64,000 nt of DNA from Saprospiraceae bacterium (GCA_041392805.1 JAWKLJ010000001.1:1922001-1986000), one strand, 5' to 3'; positions 41,612 through 51,634 are shown, counted from the first letter of the stretch. Notes: a model not told the origin generated them from the sequence alone. Numbers and translations: made by a program.

Positions 41612-44038
41612 ATGGTAACAGCAAAAACGTATAAAATAGAAGACCTTAATGAAGCCTTAGTTTCGCTTCTTGATGGTAGGGATTTTATGTTGGGTTTGGA
41701 AAAAGCCTGTCGGATTATTGGCCATCATTTAGGAGGTGATTATCTTTTTTTGGTCAAAACGAGTGATTCTGTTCCTGAAAAAATGGATTTAGATGTTCAC
41801 TTGGTACTGATCCATGATGCCAATAGCTGGAAAGTCACCCCCTCTCCTTTCGACGGGATATTAAGCATTGACGCCCCTTCCATTTCCACCTGGGTACAGC
41901 GTTACAAAGCTGGTCAAATTATTCTGGGTAGCTTAGCAAATTACAATGGACAAAACAAAGGGTTATTTCAAAGCATGGGTATAGCCCATTTTATACATAT
42001 TCCCATTCGGGTCGATTGCGTTTCTTGGGGGGTACTGACGATCACCGCCAATTCGCCACAGGAAAATTGGGGTATACCTCAAACGGACTCCGTCAAACCC
42101 CTCTTGTTAGCCATTGGTAATTTATTGGCCCGTAAAATGGTAGAGGGCGAATTGAAATCACAACGGGATTATTTGAGAAAATTAATAGACCATATTCCTT
42201 CTTTAATTTTTGCCAAAGATGTTAAAGGGCATTTTATAATGGCAAATAAAAGTGTCGCTGAAGTCTACAACACCACGCCCGAAGCTATGATTGGAAGAAA
42301 AGATAGCGATTTCAATAATGTGCCTGAAGAAGTTGAAAAATTCGAAAAAGAGGATGTGGCGGTGTTCCAATCACAACAGACCCTGTTTATTCCAACCGAA
42401 ACCGTAACGCATAATTCAGGAACGATTCGGTATTATCAGACGGTCAAGGTTCCTCTGGCAAACGAAAATGGAGAGGTGACCGAATTGATTGGCATAGCAA
42501 CTGATATTACCTACCAAAAAGAAATTGAAAAGCGCATCGCCCAAGAAAAGCGTCTTTTAGAAACCATTACAGGAACGACTCCAGATATTATAGCACTGGT
42601 TGATATCGAAAAAAAGAAAATCATATACTCCAATCTAAAAGGTGACTTTTTGGGGTATGATTTCAAAAGAATAGCGGACAATTTAGATTTTTTTTTAAAA
42701 TTAATACATCCTAATGACCATCGTGTAGCGAACACCGATTTTATTGAAAACCTAAAAAAAGCCAAAGAAGAGGAAACCATTGAGGCAGAGTATCGATTGA
42801 AGGACAAGGACCAACAATGGAATTGGTTTCATGAAAGGGCAAAAGTTTTTAAGCGAAAGGAAGATGGTTCTTTGTCTCAATACATTGCCTTTCTTCAAAA
42901 CATTAATGAAAAAAAGAAAAATGAAGCACATTTACTAGAGAGTGAGGCGCTACAAAAGGCTGCCCTTAAGGCGCTTCCCGACTTAAAATTCCGAATCAAC
43001 AAAGCTGGTGTTTTTATTGATATTTATCCCTCCACATCCCAATTGCCTGGTATCTATGCCGATCCTCAAAAATTCCTCCATAAAAGTATTTATGAAATGA
43101 TGCCAGCCTACCTCGCCAAAGGAATGGCTTATAATCTCCAAAAGACAATGAGCTCAAAAGAGGTTCAACGTTTTGAATATGCACTACCTGGCGATGGCCA
43201 GTTAACGTATTTTGAAGCCAGGTTCAGCGCTATTGATCAGGAAGAAGTGATTATGGTGATTCGAGATATTTCAGAAAGGAAAAAATTTCAGGAGACGCTA
43301 CAGGAAAAATATAGAGAACTCGACCTGAAAAATCGTCAATTGCAGAAATATATTGACTCTAACATGCAATTGGAAAATTTTGCCTATATCGCCTCACATG
43401 ACCTGCGTGAGCCCATCAGGACCATGCGCACCTTTGCCCAAATGCTGCAAAAGCGTTATGGGGATCAAATGGACGAAGCAGCTCAGTCTTATCTTGGTTT
43501 CATTGTGGATAGTGCCCATAATATGAACCAATTGATCGAGGATTTATTGACTTATTCGAGGGTAAATACGGAACAATTGGTCTTTGAATCGATCCAACCA
43601 AACAAGGTCATTGCGGAAGTTATCCAGGATTTAGATAGTGTGATTCAACAAAAAGGGGCCATCATCCACTTTCAAAAGGTCCCCAATCGCATCCAGGGCA
43701 ACCTAACCCGGATGAAGCAGCTCTTTCAAAACCTGTTAGCCAATGCCATTAAATTTTCTCAACTAGATAAACCGCCAATTATCCATATTGAAGCAAAGGA
43801 TACGGGGCTCTTCTGGCAATTTTCTGTAAAAGATAACGGAATTGGGATAGAAGAAGAGTTCTTCGATAAAATATTCCTGCTTTTCAAAAAATTACATAGT
43901 CGGAAAGATTTTCATGGCACTGGTATTGGTTTGGCCCTGTGTAAGACCATCATTACACAACATGGAGGCGAAATTTGGTTGGAATCCGTCCCCGGCAAAG
44001 GGACCACTTTTTTCTTTACCATTCGCAAACAGTTATAA
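41612..44038 (+). CDS. Soluble GAF/multi-PAS sensor histidine kinase
   Basis: 808 residues, no membrane segment. In order: a GAF-like domain (about 1-170, ending WGVLTITANSPQENW); PAS1 (HIPSLIFAKDVKGHFIMANK); PAS2 with PAC (TPDIIALVDIEKKKIIYSN ... NWFHERAKVF); PAS3 (LPDLKFRINKAGVFID); then HisKA with phospho-acceptor His596 in ASHDLREPIRTMR. The ATPase domain ends with FHGTGIGLALCKTIITQHGG. The partner response regulator is not adjacent. The start ATG 41612 (MVTAKTYKIEDLNEAL) was chosen because the longer ORF begins with a low-quality basic stretch. Confidence 0.88.
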   Translation: MVTAKTYKIEDLNEALVSLLDGRDFMLGLEKACRIIGHHLGGDYLFLVKTSDSVPEKMDLDVHLVLIHDANSWKVTPSPFDGILSIDAPSISTWVQRYKAGQIILGSLANYNGQNKGLFQSMGIAHFIHIPIRVDCVSWGVLTITANSPQENWGIPQTDSVKPLLLAIGNLLARKMVEGELKSQRDYLRKLIDHIPSLIFAKDVKGHFIMANKSVAEVYNTTPEAMIGRKDSDFNNVPEEVEKFEKEDVAVFQSQQTLFIPTETVTHNSGTIRYYQTVKVPLANENGEVTELIGIATDITYQKEIEKRIAQEKRLLETITGTTPDIIALVDIEKKKIIYSNLKGDFLGYDFKRIADNLDFFLKLIHPNDHRVANTDFIENLKKAKEEETIEAEYRLKDKDQQWNWFHERAKVFKRKEDGSLSQYIAFLQNINEKKKNEAHLLESEALQKAALKALPDLKFRINKAGVFIDIYPSTSQLPGIYADPQKFLHKSIYEMMPAYLAKGMAYNLQKTMSSKEVQRFEYALPGDGQLTYFEARFSAIDQEEVIMVIRDISERKKFQETLQEKYRELDLKNRQLQKYIDSNMQLENFAYIASHDLREPIRTMRTFAQMLQKRYGDQMDEAAQSYLGFIVDSAHNMNQLIEDLLTYSRVNTEQLVFESIQPNKVIAEVIQDLDSVIQQKGAIIHFQKVPNRIQGNLTRMKQLFQNLLANAIKFSQLDKPPIIHIEAKDTGLFWQFSVKDNGIGIEEEFFDKIFLLFKKLHSRKDFHGTGIGLALCKTIITQHGGEIWLESVPGKGTTFFFTIRKQL

Positions 44039-44045
44039 ATTGAAT

Positions 44046-44196
44046 TGGACTTTTGACGCTTTGGAAAACCCTCCGTTTCCAGACTAGAAGTGGGAAGTGG
44101 GAAGTCGGAAAATTGCGCCCCTGAGCCTTTCCGCCTTTTTAACTACCGGAGGTAGTCCGACTTCCGCCTTCAAAACAGCGAATGTCAAAAGTCCAG
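44046..44196. repeat. 151-bp MITE-like element, TGGACTTTTG termini (copy 2)
   Basis: Begins TGGACTTTTGACGCTT and ends CAAAAGTCCA (44187-44196), perfect 10-bp terminal inverted repeats. It is the inverted counterpart of 30081-30267: TTCAAAACAGCGAATG here is the reverse of CATTCGCTGTTTTGAA there. Internal GGAAGTGGGAAG also occurs downstream of eno. Confidence 0.7.
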
Positions 44197-44249
44197 AAAT
44201 AGAAGGTAAAACCAAAAAATGGACATTTGTCAAAGAACCACAATTCATT

Positions 44250-44834
44250 ATGAAATACATCACCACCGCCATCCTCTTTACCCTACTTTTCCCGTTTCAA
44301 GGCCATACCCAAATAGACCTTAACGAGGATTTCGCGGCACTTGCCGAACAAATGGGCGTGGATTTCATGGCGCCCTTGGATGCTGGTTACAAAGATATAA
44401 AGCCATTCCCCAACCGCTACCAGGTTTACGAATTTGCCATTCGATCTCGCAAAGAGAAGCTGGAAATCCGCTATCATCTCGAACCCGAAAAGGAAAGCAT
44501 TGCCCTGAGCAATCTTCCGCATGTCCGATGTATGCAACTCCTCTCCCACTTGGCCTCCAATGACGAAGAACACAACATCGCCGTCCATTCCCTGCCTACC
44601 GCTATAAGCGCGGAAGACTTGAATGCAGATTGGGCCAAAGTTTTTTTCTTCAGCCCAAAAAAGGAGTTTAGCCCACGATTGACCTGCCAATTGCTAGCCA
44701 TTTACAAAGAAGGGAGAGGAATGGCTTTTGCCTTTCTCCTTTTTGATAAACCGCCGGTTTCATTGGACAATCGATTGTTGACTTTGCGCTTCGAGGAAAT
44801 GGCAGAAAATCAACCTAAAGCCTTCCGACAATAA
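44250..44834 (+). CDS. Exported hypothetical protein
   Basis: 194 residues, signal peptide KYITTAILFTLLFPFQGHTQ, then a soluble domain with DFAALAEQMGVDFMAPL, YQVYEFAIRSRKEKLEIRY and HSLPTAISAEDLNADW. No family was recognised. ATG 44250 puts the signal peptide first; the longer frame runs back into the repeat element. The 3' end overlaps the convergent TIM-barrel gene by 25 bp. Confidence 0.6.
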   Translation: MKYITTAILFTLLFPFQGHTQIDLNEDFAALAEQMGVDFMAPLDAGYKDIKPFPNRYQVYEFAIRSRKEKLEIRYHLEPEKESIALSNLPHVRCMQLLSHLASNDEEHNIAVHSLPTAISAEDLNADWAKVFFFSPKKEFSPRLTCQLLAIYKEGRGMAFAFLLFDKPPVSLDNRLLTLRFEEMAENQPKAFRQ

Positions 44835-45859
44835 TCTAAGCATTTGCGGACCTCTGCCACTGCATTTGATCCTTCAGGAATATTATATTCCAATTCAACG
44901 GTTGCAGGAAACTTGTATTTCTGGTCTCTCATCAATTGAAGAACGGGAATGATAGGGGTATCGCCTTGGCCCCAAGGAAGGTTATTTTTACCATTTGCCG
45001 GCGTTTGGCGGTCTTTGAGATGCATACTCATGATCCGTTTGTGTTGGGCCTTGAGAATGTCAAGGGGTGCGGTATTACCAGCAGCAACATAGTGACCAAT
45101 GTCGATGTTCAAGGCATTGTATTTGCTTTGCCCCAAAGCGGTATCCCAAAAAGTGGGTGTCTGTTGTTCGTGGCCATGATAGCCGACATAAATTTTATGT
45201 TTTTTGGCCAAATTTCCTAACCTCATCGTATGGGCATCATCACTAGGATGTTCAAGCGTAATATGGCTTGCGCCTAAGGCTTTTGCAGCACGCATGCCAT
45301 AGTCAATCTCCGCATCTGAATTGTTTTTACCAAAGGCATTGGGTTTAAATCCATAAATCCGAACCCCGGCTTCCTTGAACATTTTCTTCAATTCTGAAAA
45401 CTTACTCATAGAAACGGTTGCCCGCCAAGTCGCCACCTCTTTATTGTAGGCTTCCATTTGAGCTTCCATATCTGCCAGTTCCTTTTTTTGATCGGCAGTT
45501 AGTTCCTCTCCGCTACGTTGAGCCCTCATCAGCTGAAAATAAGCACGGCGGTCGATGGTGCTGACAGGTTTTCCGGCAAAGGCCTCTGCGGGATCGCCCA
45601 TCAGTTCGGTTGCACTAATGCCGCTGTCGATGATATACTTTAAAGTGGCTTCTGCACTTTGGTCCTCCATACTTCTGAAAGAGTAGGTAATAACGCCAAT
45701 CTGGACACCGTTTATTATGGAGTTGGGCTTGTTATAGAACTTCAGTATGGATGGTGCACCGATAAGTGATGGTGCGCCAACTGCCACGCCGGCCAAAAGA
45801 GAGGTTGTTGTTCCAATAAAGCGACGGCGGGAAATGCCTTGGTTGTTAAATTTTTCCAT
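44810..45859 (-). CDS. Tat-exported sugar phosphate isomerase/epimerase-like TIM-barrel protein
   Basis: 349 residues. A twin-arginine signal, ISRRRFIGTTTSLLAGVAVGAP (Arg11-Arg13), suggests folded export, as in related Bacteroidota sugar-isomerase proteins. The barrel has IGVITYSFRSMEDQSAEATL, ISATELMGDPAEAF, YVGYHGHEQQT and MSMHLKDRQ, giving the His/Glu/Asp metal ligands usual in the xylose-isomerase-like fold. An unusual charged helical insertion (about residues 105-150) comes before KFSELKKMFKEAGVRIYGFK. The substrate is unknown. Confidence 0.85.
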   Translation of the reverse strand: MEKFNNQGISRRRFIGTTTSLLAGVAVGAPSLIGAPSILKFYNKPNSIINGVQIGVITYSFRSMEDQSAEATLKYIIDSGISATELMGDPAEAFAGKPVSTIDRRAYFQLMRAQRSGEELTADQKKELADMEAQMEAYNKEVATWRATVSMSKFSELKKMFKEAGVRIYGFKPNAFGKNNSDAEIDYGMRAAKALGASHITLEHPSDDAHTMRLGNLAKKHKIYVGYHGHEQQTPTFWDTALGQSKYNALNIDIGHYVAAGNTAPLDILKAQHKRIMSMHLKDRQTPANGKNNLPWGQGDTPIIPVLQLMRDQKYKFPATVELEYNIPEGSNAVAEVRKCLDYCRKALG

Positions 45860-45995
45860 TAAAGTAAGGTTTTTCGTTATTTTTTTCGCGTGAAATTTAG
45901 AAGTTGATTCAAGATACTACTTCTTTTTCATCTAGCAAGGAATGTAAGGATTTATCTATTCGTGCTTTTAAAATTACAAATGGTGAGTTGCTGAC

Positions 45996-46031
45996 AAAAA
46001 AAAACTCCGAGATAAATGTATTATCCCGGAG
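45996..46031 (-). terminator. Intrinsic terminator on the minus strand
   Basis: A hairpin (46005-46014 with 46022-46031, one internal mismatch) followed on the minus strand by nine U. It lies about 290 bp beyond the hybrid sensor stop codon. The rest of the 45860-46321 gap is AT-rich and shows no other feature. Confidence 0.65.
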
Positions 46032-46321
46032 CGATATCATAATGTCCCCCTTATAAAAAGGCTTTTCTGTGTTTCATAGAAATTTTAAATATATTTCTAA
46101 AGATTTAGCAAAGTAAAGTCATTTTTCGGAGAAAATCTGGCCAAACAGGGGCGAATTTTGGGCCAAATTATTTATTTCTCTTTTTTTTAACGTCTTGCTA
46201 ACATTTATTTTACAATTATCTTTATTTTCTGTGCTGATGTAATATAAAGAAATTATTCCATCATTAAATACATCCATTAATACTTGAATATTTTGTATTT
46301 GTTTCAAGAAAATACATTTTT

Positions 46322-48571
46322 TTATAAAAAATCTGATGGTCGCTTTCCAAATCTTTGGATATACAACTTCGAAAAATACTTTACGTCCTTCATTCCCAAA
46401 CGATAGGCTACCGCTTTCACAGAAGTGATAGCTTCGGATTCCAGCAAATGTCGTGCCTCTTGCAAGCGGATTTCCTGAATGTACTGATTGACCGTCAGGC
46501 CTGTCAGGCTTTTCACTTTTCGGCTGAGGTGCCTTCGGCTAATGGCAAGCTGATAAGCCAGTTCATCGATGTTAAAATCAAATGAATGAAGGTGTTGTTT
46601 TACGTTTTCTTTTAGTTTGGCTAACCAAATAGCGTCATTCTGGGGGGATAGCCCTGGGGGGGCTATCTGTTTTTGCAGTGTTGATTCAACTTGATCTGAT
46701 GCTGCAACGGTCGTTAAAACAGCAAGAGACTGCAAGTATTTTTTTCGGACTTGATCGTTTTTTAAAATATTTTGACTTCTGATCAGTAATTCTTCTGGTT
46801 GAAACGGCTTTAGTATGTAGTCATCAACGCCAACCCTGAGCGCCGCCATTCGATCTTCTTCAGCAGCCCTCGCAGTCAGCATGATAACGGGAATAAGTTG
46901 CCATTTGGCATGACGCTTGAGTTCCTGAAGTAAGGTAAAGCCATCCATTACCGGCATCATTACATCTGAAATAATCAAATCAATCTCAGCGGAGGCATTA
47001 TCTTCGAGTACCAGCAAAGCCTCTTCCCCATTTTTGGCTAATACAAGCTGAAAATGAGGTTCCAAGATTACCTTTAGGTATAATTGCATATCCTGGTTAT
47101 CCTCTACGACCAATACCTTTTGCCTTTTCGCGGAACTTGATGGAGCACTTGCGCTTAACAATTCATTGGTGGAAAACCCCGCCCATTCCTTTCGCTCTGC
47201 GGGAATAACCATTTCCGCCGGTGATGGGTTTGCCTCTTGATAAGGTATTTCCAGAAAGAAATGAGCGCCCTTGCCATAGTCGCTCTGAACCCACAATTTA
47301 GCCTGCATCAAGTGAGCTAGTTCCATGGATAAAGCGAGACCAATACCTGTCCCTCCTTCTGCCTTGTAATTTAATTGTCCCGATTGGTAAAATCTATCAA
47401 AAACATAGGGCAAATCATCTGGATGTATGCCGGTTCCGTTGTCTACGACTTCCAGCAAAAGGCACTGGTCCTTTTTTTGTATATTCATTACAACCTGGCC
47501 ACCGCATGGCGTAAATTTCAAGGCGTTGGAAATCAGGTTGGTAACAATTTTTTCTAATTTTGGGCCATCTAACAAAAAACAGGTTTCTGGCAGGATATCG
47601 CAATTAAAGTCCAATTGAATGTCCTGGTATTGTGCCAAAGACTCGAAAGATTCGACCAATCTTTTGAGAAAAGGGACAATAGGAATCACTTTTTTCTCCA
47701 GTTGCAGCTTACCGGATTCAATTTTAGATAAATCCAGGATTTCGTTAACCAGATCCAATAGTTTTTGAGCATGCTGCTTTATCAAGGTCAAAGAAGTTAT
47801 ATCGCGTGTATCTGCTGGCTGTCGCGCTAAGAGGTGACTCACGGGGCCCAGAATTAGTGTCAGTGGTGTTCTAAGTTCATGAGAGATATTGGCGAAAAAA
47901 CGGGATTTCATGGCATCCAGTGCTCGCAACGCTTCAGCCTGTTGCTCAATAATTTGTTTATCTCGCTGGAGTTCACTAGTCCGCATGGCAACCCTAGCCT
48001 CCAGGCGTAGGGTTTCGGACTTATTCTGGACATTTCTCAGGTGTATCCATCCACCAATTAAAAAAAGAAAAAAAAGCAGACTAACTAATTTGAACCAGGT
48101 TTGCCCATAAAATGGCTGTTGAACGGTGATCGAAAGGGTCAAACTATCGGGCAACCAATGTCCATTGGCAAGCTGTGCCTTCACTTCCATTTCATATTTC
48201 CCGGCGGGCAAATCATAAATCCGAATTTCGCCTTGTTGGTGGTGCCGCCACTCGTGGTCAAGCCCCTTTAGGCGATAGGCATAGGTGAGTATAATCGGGG
48301 GCTTCTTATCCAAAAATCCAACCTCTAAAACAAAGGCCTTATCATGAGGTTTCAAAACAATACTCCCCTCTTTTTTAAGTTGCTCAGTCAGGACGAGCAT
48401 CTTCCCGGTTTGGCCATCCAGTTGTCGATAAGATATAATTTCGAGGTTTTGGTCTTTGCCACCAGCGTCCTTACGGGCGATAAAGGACTGGGCAGAAGGC
48501 TGTGCATTTACTATTACAGTGTATAGTAAAATGAAAAAAAGAAGGCCGGTGTTCCTGGGGGCAATGGACAT
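46322..48571 (-). CDS. One-protein hybrid two-component system (Y_Y_Y, kinase, receiver, AraC)
   Basis: 749 residues from MSIAPRNTG. A signal peptide (LLFFILLYTVIVNAQ) is followed by a short periplasmic part with a Y_Y_Y-type β domain (YRLKGLDHEWRHH ... DLPAGKYEMEVKA), one membrane helix (LVSLLFFLFLIGGWI), HisKA with His231 in NISHELRTPL, an ATPase domain (DNGTGIHPDDLPYVFDRF), a receiver with Asp536 in IISDVMMPVMDG, and an AraC-type DNA-binding domain (IDELAYQLAISRRHLSRKVK). It lacks the long N-terminal propeller of classical hybrid two-component systems that sense glycans. Upstream in-frame starts at 48577 or 48604 are possible; a TAATTTTG box ends 6 bp before 48571. Confidence 0.88.
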   Translation of the reverse strand: MSIAPRNTGLLFFILLYTVIVNAQPSAQSFIARKDAGGKDQNLEIISYRQLDGQTGKMLVLTEQLKKEGSIVLKPHDKAFVLEVGFLDKKPPIILTYAYRLKGLDHEWRHHQQGEIRIYDLPAGKYEMEVKAQLANGHWLPDSLTLSITVQQPFYGQTWFKLVSLLFFLFLIGGWIHLRNVQNKSETLRLEARVAMRTSELQRDKQIIEQQAEALRALDAMKSRFFANISHELRTPLTLILGPVSHLLARQPADTRDITSLTLIKQHAQKLLDLVNEILDLSKIESGKLQLEKKVIPIVPFLKRLVESFESLAQYQDIQLDFNCDILPETCFLLDGPKLEKIVTNLISNALKFTPCGGQVVMNIQKKDQCLLLEVVDNGTGIHPDDLPYVFDRFYQSGQLNYKAEGGTGIGLALSMELAHLMQAKLWVQSDYGKGAHFFLEIPYQEANPSPAEMVIPAERKEWAGFSTNELLSASAPSSSAKRQKVLVVEDNQDMQLYLKVILEPHFQLVLAKNGEEALLVLEDNASAEIDLIISDVMMPVMDGFTLLQELKRHAKWQLIPVIMLTARAAEEDRMAALRVGVDDYILKPFQPEELLIRSQNILKNDQVRKKYLQSLAVLTTVAASDQVESTLQKQIAPPGLSPQNDAIWLAKLKENVKQHLHSFDFNIDELAYQLAISRRHLSRKVKSLTGLTVNQYIQEIRLQEARHLLESEAITSVKAVAYRLGMKDVKYFSKLYIQRFGKRPSDFL

Positions 48572-48737
48572 ACACATCAAAATTAAGTCCTGTTGAAAGT
48601 ACATTAAGAGACGGAAAAAAATAAATGATACAACTTTTGATTCGCTAAAATTTTCAAAGCAACTGACAGAAACGAAGTTGTGTGAAAATATTCGCGAATC
48701 TTTGAAAAAGTGGTAGCATTTATTTCCGTCAAACTAC

Positions 48738-48950
48738 TTAGTAATGGTGAAAGAATAAGTTGTTGATTTCAGGGGAGTCATTTTTTCACCAGACAAGGCA
48801 CGAGAGCTTGTTCCGAACTTGCTTCGGAAAGGAAGCCTAGCGTTCGACTGAGCTCACGCCGAAGTCCTAGCTAAGCGACCGATCGAGTAACGCAGTATGG
48901 TGGAAAAAGGGCCCCATCAAATTAATAAGTTATTGTTTTACCATTACTAA
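48738..48950. repeat. 213-bp MITE-like element, TTAGTAATG termini (copy 2)
   Basis: Left end TTAGTAATGGTGAAAGAATA matches the reverse complement of the right end (about 48924-48950) in 23 of 27 positions. The left flank CTACTTAGTAATG is the same as at 30711. The interior, reversed, parallels the element at 30711-30899 (CCAGACA, GCTTGTTCCGAA, AACGCAGTATGGTG). It also has ACGCCGAAGTCCTAGC, shared with 37756-37881. It occupies the centre of the 48572-49198 gap. Confidence 0.75.
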
Positions 48951-49198
48951 TGTAAAATGCATCCATTTAACTTCACAGGAGTAACCTGTAAAAGCAATGA
49001 TGCCTACCCTCTTAAAAAGAGTTCAAATGCTTAGACCTTTTGAAATGTAGCTTACCTCAATTTTAAAGAATGAATAGAGAAGGCAACTATGAAAGATTGA
49101 CCTCCTTATCCTTACGGGGGAGAGTAAATATACAAAAAAAATTAATGACTATCAAGCCAGTAGCGACCCAATGAATCGGGTCGCTACTGGGTAGGCTA

Positions 49199-51634
49199 TC
49201 ATTCACCGCAACCGATAGGTGACCCATCTGGCAAAGCAGGAGCACTGGGGACTTTAAAGCTTCCAGGGCTTTCTTCAAAAATTTCAATCTGCTGCATTTG
49301 GTAAAGACAATGGGCTTTGCTTTCAGGGCTGTTTGTCGTTTTGAAAGTAGCCTCTGCCTCTTTTTTGATTTCATCCAAGTACAACCAGGCTGCCGCCTTC
49401 ACCTGAGACATAACATTATCGTCAGCTGCTAATGCCATCAAATGGTGTAGGAATAGTTTACGGACAATCCGTTTTAGTTCGTTGTGGATGGAGGGTGCGC
49501 CTATCCCTTCTTTGGTGGTTTCTTGTAATTGTCCCAAAATATCAAAAACGGATAATTGGTCGGCTGCATAGGTTTTTTGCTCAATTAACCGGGTGAGGCG
49601 TGCTGGATTGAGCAAAAAGGTCAAGGTGTAATCCGCAGCGCTTTCAGCAGCGCCCAAGGGATCAAAAGTCAAGCCAGTATGAATTTTAAACAACTCTCGA
49701 TCTCGCCGGTACCCAGGTGGTTGTGGTGGAATCAGTTTCACAATATGATCTGGTACTTGCAAAAAAGCAGGATCCAGGGTTGTTAACAAGGCAGATAAAG
49801 CCTGCTTCTGTATAGCAGGTTCAACCATTTGATTCACCACCTGGCCATCGCCTCTGGAGGCATAGGTATAATTGACCCCACCGATGACCTTGGAGACCGC
49901 CTCTACCTGATAGCGGTGCATGAGGTACAAAGGCACTAAAACACCCTCCAAAGTACCCATAGGTGCGCCAGGGGGAATATTTTTCTCACTAAATCTAGCC
50001 AACCCCTCTGCTCTGATTTTACTCATGCGTTGTAACTCTCCTACTGCGGTAACGCCATTATCCCACAAATGTCCCAACGGATTGGCACCCGATGGAGCGC
50101 GCGCGTCCTGGTCTGTAATATAATGGAATCCCATATTGATGTTTTCCTGAATAATTTTATCCAGCTCCTTTTGTTCATCGGTTCCTTTCGGAAATTCTTT
50201 GTAGCCATAGATAATCGTTCGTTTATCCCAATCGCCAATCCCCACTTCATAGGCCTTGGAAAAATCCATAGTTCCATCTCTTTTCATCGAAATATAGGGG
50301 TGGGGATAATCCATTACCGAGGCGCGATTATTCACGCTGGAAGCAAAGTTGTGCATAATGCCAAGGGTATGCCCTACCTCGTGCGCAGACAGTTGGCGAA
50401 GACGCGCCAGGGCCATTTCCTCGAGTCGCGGATCTGGCGTTTCCCCTTTTTCATAAGCAGCCACTAATCCTTGTGCGATGAGGAAGTCTTGCCGCACCCG
50501 TAGTGATCCAAGCAAAACATGTCCTTTGATGATTTCGCCCGTTCTGGGATCCGTTACCGAGCTGCCATAAGACCATCCGCGGGTAGAACGGTGCACCCAG
50601 TTGATAAGGTTATAGCGCACATCCAGCGGATCGGCCCCTTCAGGTAATAATTTCACTTGAAAAGCATTTTTGAAACCTGCCGCTTCGTAGGCCTGGTTCC
50701 ACCACGAAGCCCCTTCTATTAATGCAGATCGAATAGGCTCCGGAGCGCCCCGATCAAGGTAATAAATGATCGGCTCAACGGCTTCACTAACGGCAGCATT
50801 GGGGTCTTTTTTCTCCAGTCGATGTCTTCTGATAAAACGCTTTTCCAATGATTGGCTAATGGGAGTAGCATAATCGCTATAAGTCAAGGCACCATAACCG
50901 CTACCAGGGTGATATATCCGAGGTTTATAGTTAGCGTCAGGCAATTCGACGAAAGAATGGTGCAGCCTTACGGTCACCGCATCACTTGAGGGAGTAACGG
51001 AGCGTAAATTTCGCCCTTGTGGTTCTCCGGTAAAGGTTAGGATAGCCTCGAATTCCGAGTTTTTGGGGAAATTCTTCGTCCGATCCAGATAGATCACCGA
51101 ACGCCCTGCATCTATTTTATAGGTCCCTTCTTTGCTTGATTTCAGTCGGCCAGCCACATCATGTGCATCAGTCATCAGCAAAGGGGTAATGTCCAGCAAC
51201 ACTTTGTCACCAGTTGCTGCTTCTACTTTGCCACCCCATAGAACAGATCGCGCAAAAGCATCGGCAACGGACTGGCGCTCGTCGGGGTTATCACTGATGG
51301 CCCGATAATCGTAATTAGGTTGCATCATCAACACCTTGGGCCCTACCCGCATAAAGGAAACAATACGGCTATCACCCAATTGATTGCGGTCCAACCCTAT
51401 ATCGTTGGAACCAATACCGGCGGAGAGGGAATTGACATATAAGAATTCGGTGTCAAAGCGATCCACTTCCAGCCAAATTTTGCCTTCTTTTTCATCCCAA
51501 TAATACTTAAAGTATCCTTCGTAAGGCTTCATGCCTTCTGTCTTGGTCGCAATATCCGGCAACTCCTTTTTTTGTCCCAAAAGGGGCATACTAAAGACTA
51601 GTAAAAGACTTAGTATAGCAATTAGATTTTTCAT
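49199..51634 (-). CDS. Exported zinc metallopeptidase (DUF5117/DUF4953-type)
   Basis: 811 residues, signal peptide ending near LLGQ. The N-terminal half has KIWLEVDRFDTEFLYVNSL and GLDRNQLGDSRIVSFMRVG, typical of DUF5117/DUF5118 proteins. The catalytic site is SAHEVGHTLGIMHNF (His418, Glu419, His422, His428), a metzincin-like HExxHxxGxxH. The C-terminal region is DUF4953-like. It probably acts in the periplasm or outside the cell. It lies 102 bp downstream of the M1 peptidase on the same strand. Confidence 0.88.
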   Translation of the reverse strand: MKNLIAILSLLLVFSMPLLGQKKELPDIATKTEGMKPYEGYFKYYWDEKEGKIWLEVDRFDTEFLYVNSLSAGIGSNDIGLDRNQLGDSRIVSFMRVGPKVLMMQPNYDYRAISDNPDERQSVADAFARSVLWGGKVEAATGDKVLLDITPLLMTDAHDVAGRLKSSKEGTYKIDAGRSVIYLDRTKNFPKNSEFEAILTFTGEPQGRNLRSVTPSSDAVTVRLHHSFVELPDANYKPRIYHPGSGYGALTYSDYATPISQSLEKRFIRRHRLEKKDPNAAVSEAVEPIIYYLDRGAPEPIRSALIEGASWWNQAYEAAGFKNAFQVKLLPEGADPLDVRYNLINWVHRSTRGWSYGSSVTDPRTGEIIKGHVLLGSLRVRQDFLIAQGLVAAYEKGETPDPRLEEMALARLRQLSAHEVGHTLGIMHNFASSVNNRASVMDYPHPYISMKRDGTMDFSKAYEVGIGDWDKRTIIYGYKEFPKGTDEQKELDKIIQENINMGFHYITDQDARAPSGANPLGHLWDNGVTAVGELQRMSKIRAEGLARFSEKNIPPGAPMGTLEGVLVPLYLMHRYQVEAVSKVIGGVNYTYASRGDGQVVNQMVEPAIQKQALSALLTTLDPAFLQVPDHIVKLIPPQPPGYRRDRELFKIHTGLTFDPLGAAESAADYTLTFLLNPARLTRLIEQKTYAADQLSVFDILGQLQETTKEGIGAPSIHNELKRIVRKLFLHHLMALAADDNVMSQVKAAAWLYLDEIKKEAEATFKTTNSPESKAHCLYQMQQIEIFEESPGSFKVPSAPALPDGSPIGCGE

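Noticed and set aside
49040..49198. Possible terminator after the DUF5117 peptidase gene
   Set aside because: Only a duplicated word (AGTAGCGACCC and GGGTCGCTACT around 49160-49190) forming a short hairpin without a T-run in the right direction; too weak to annotate.
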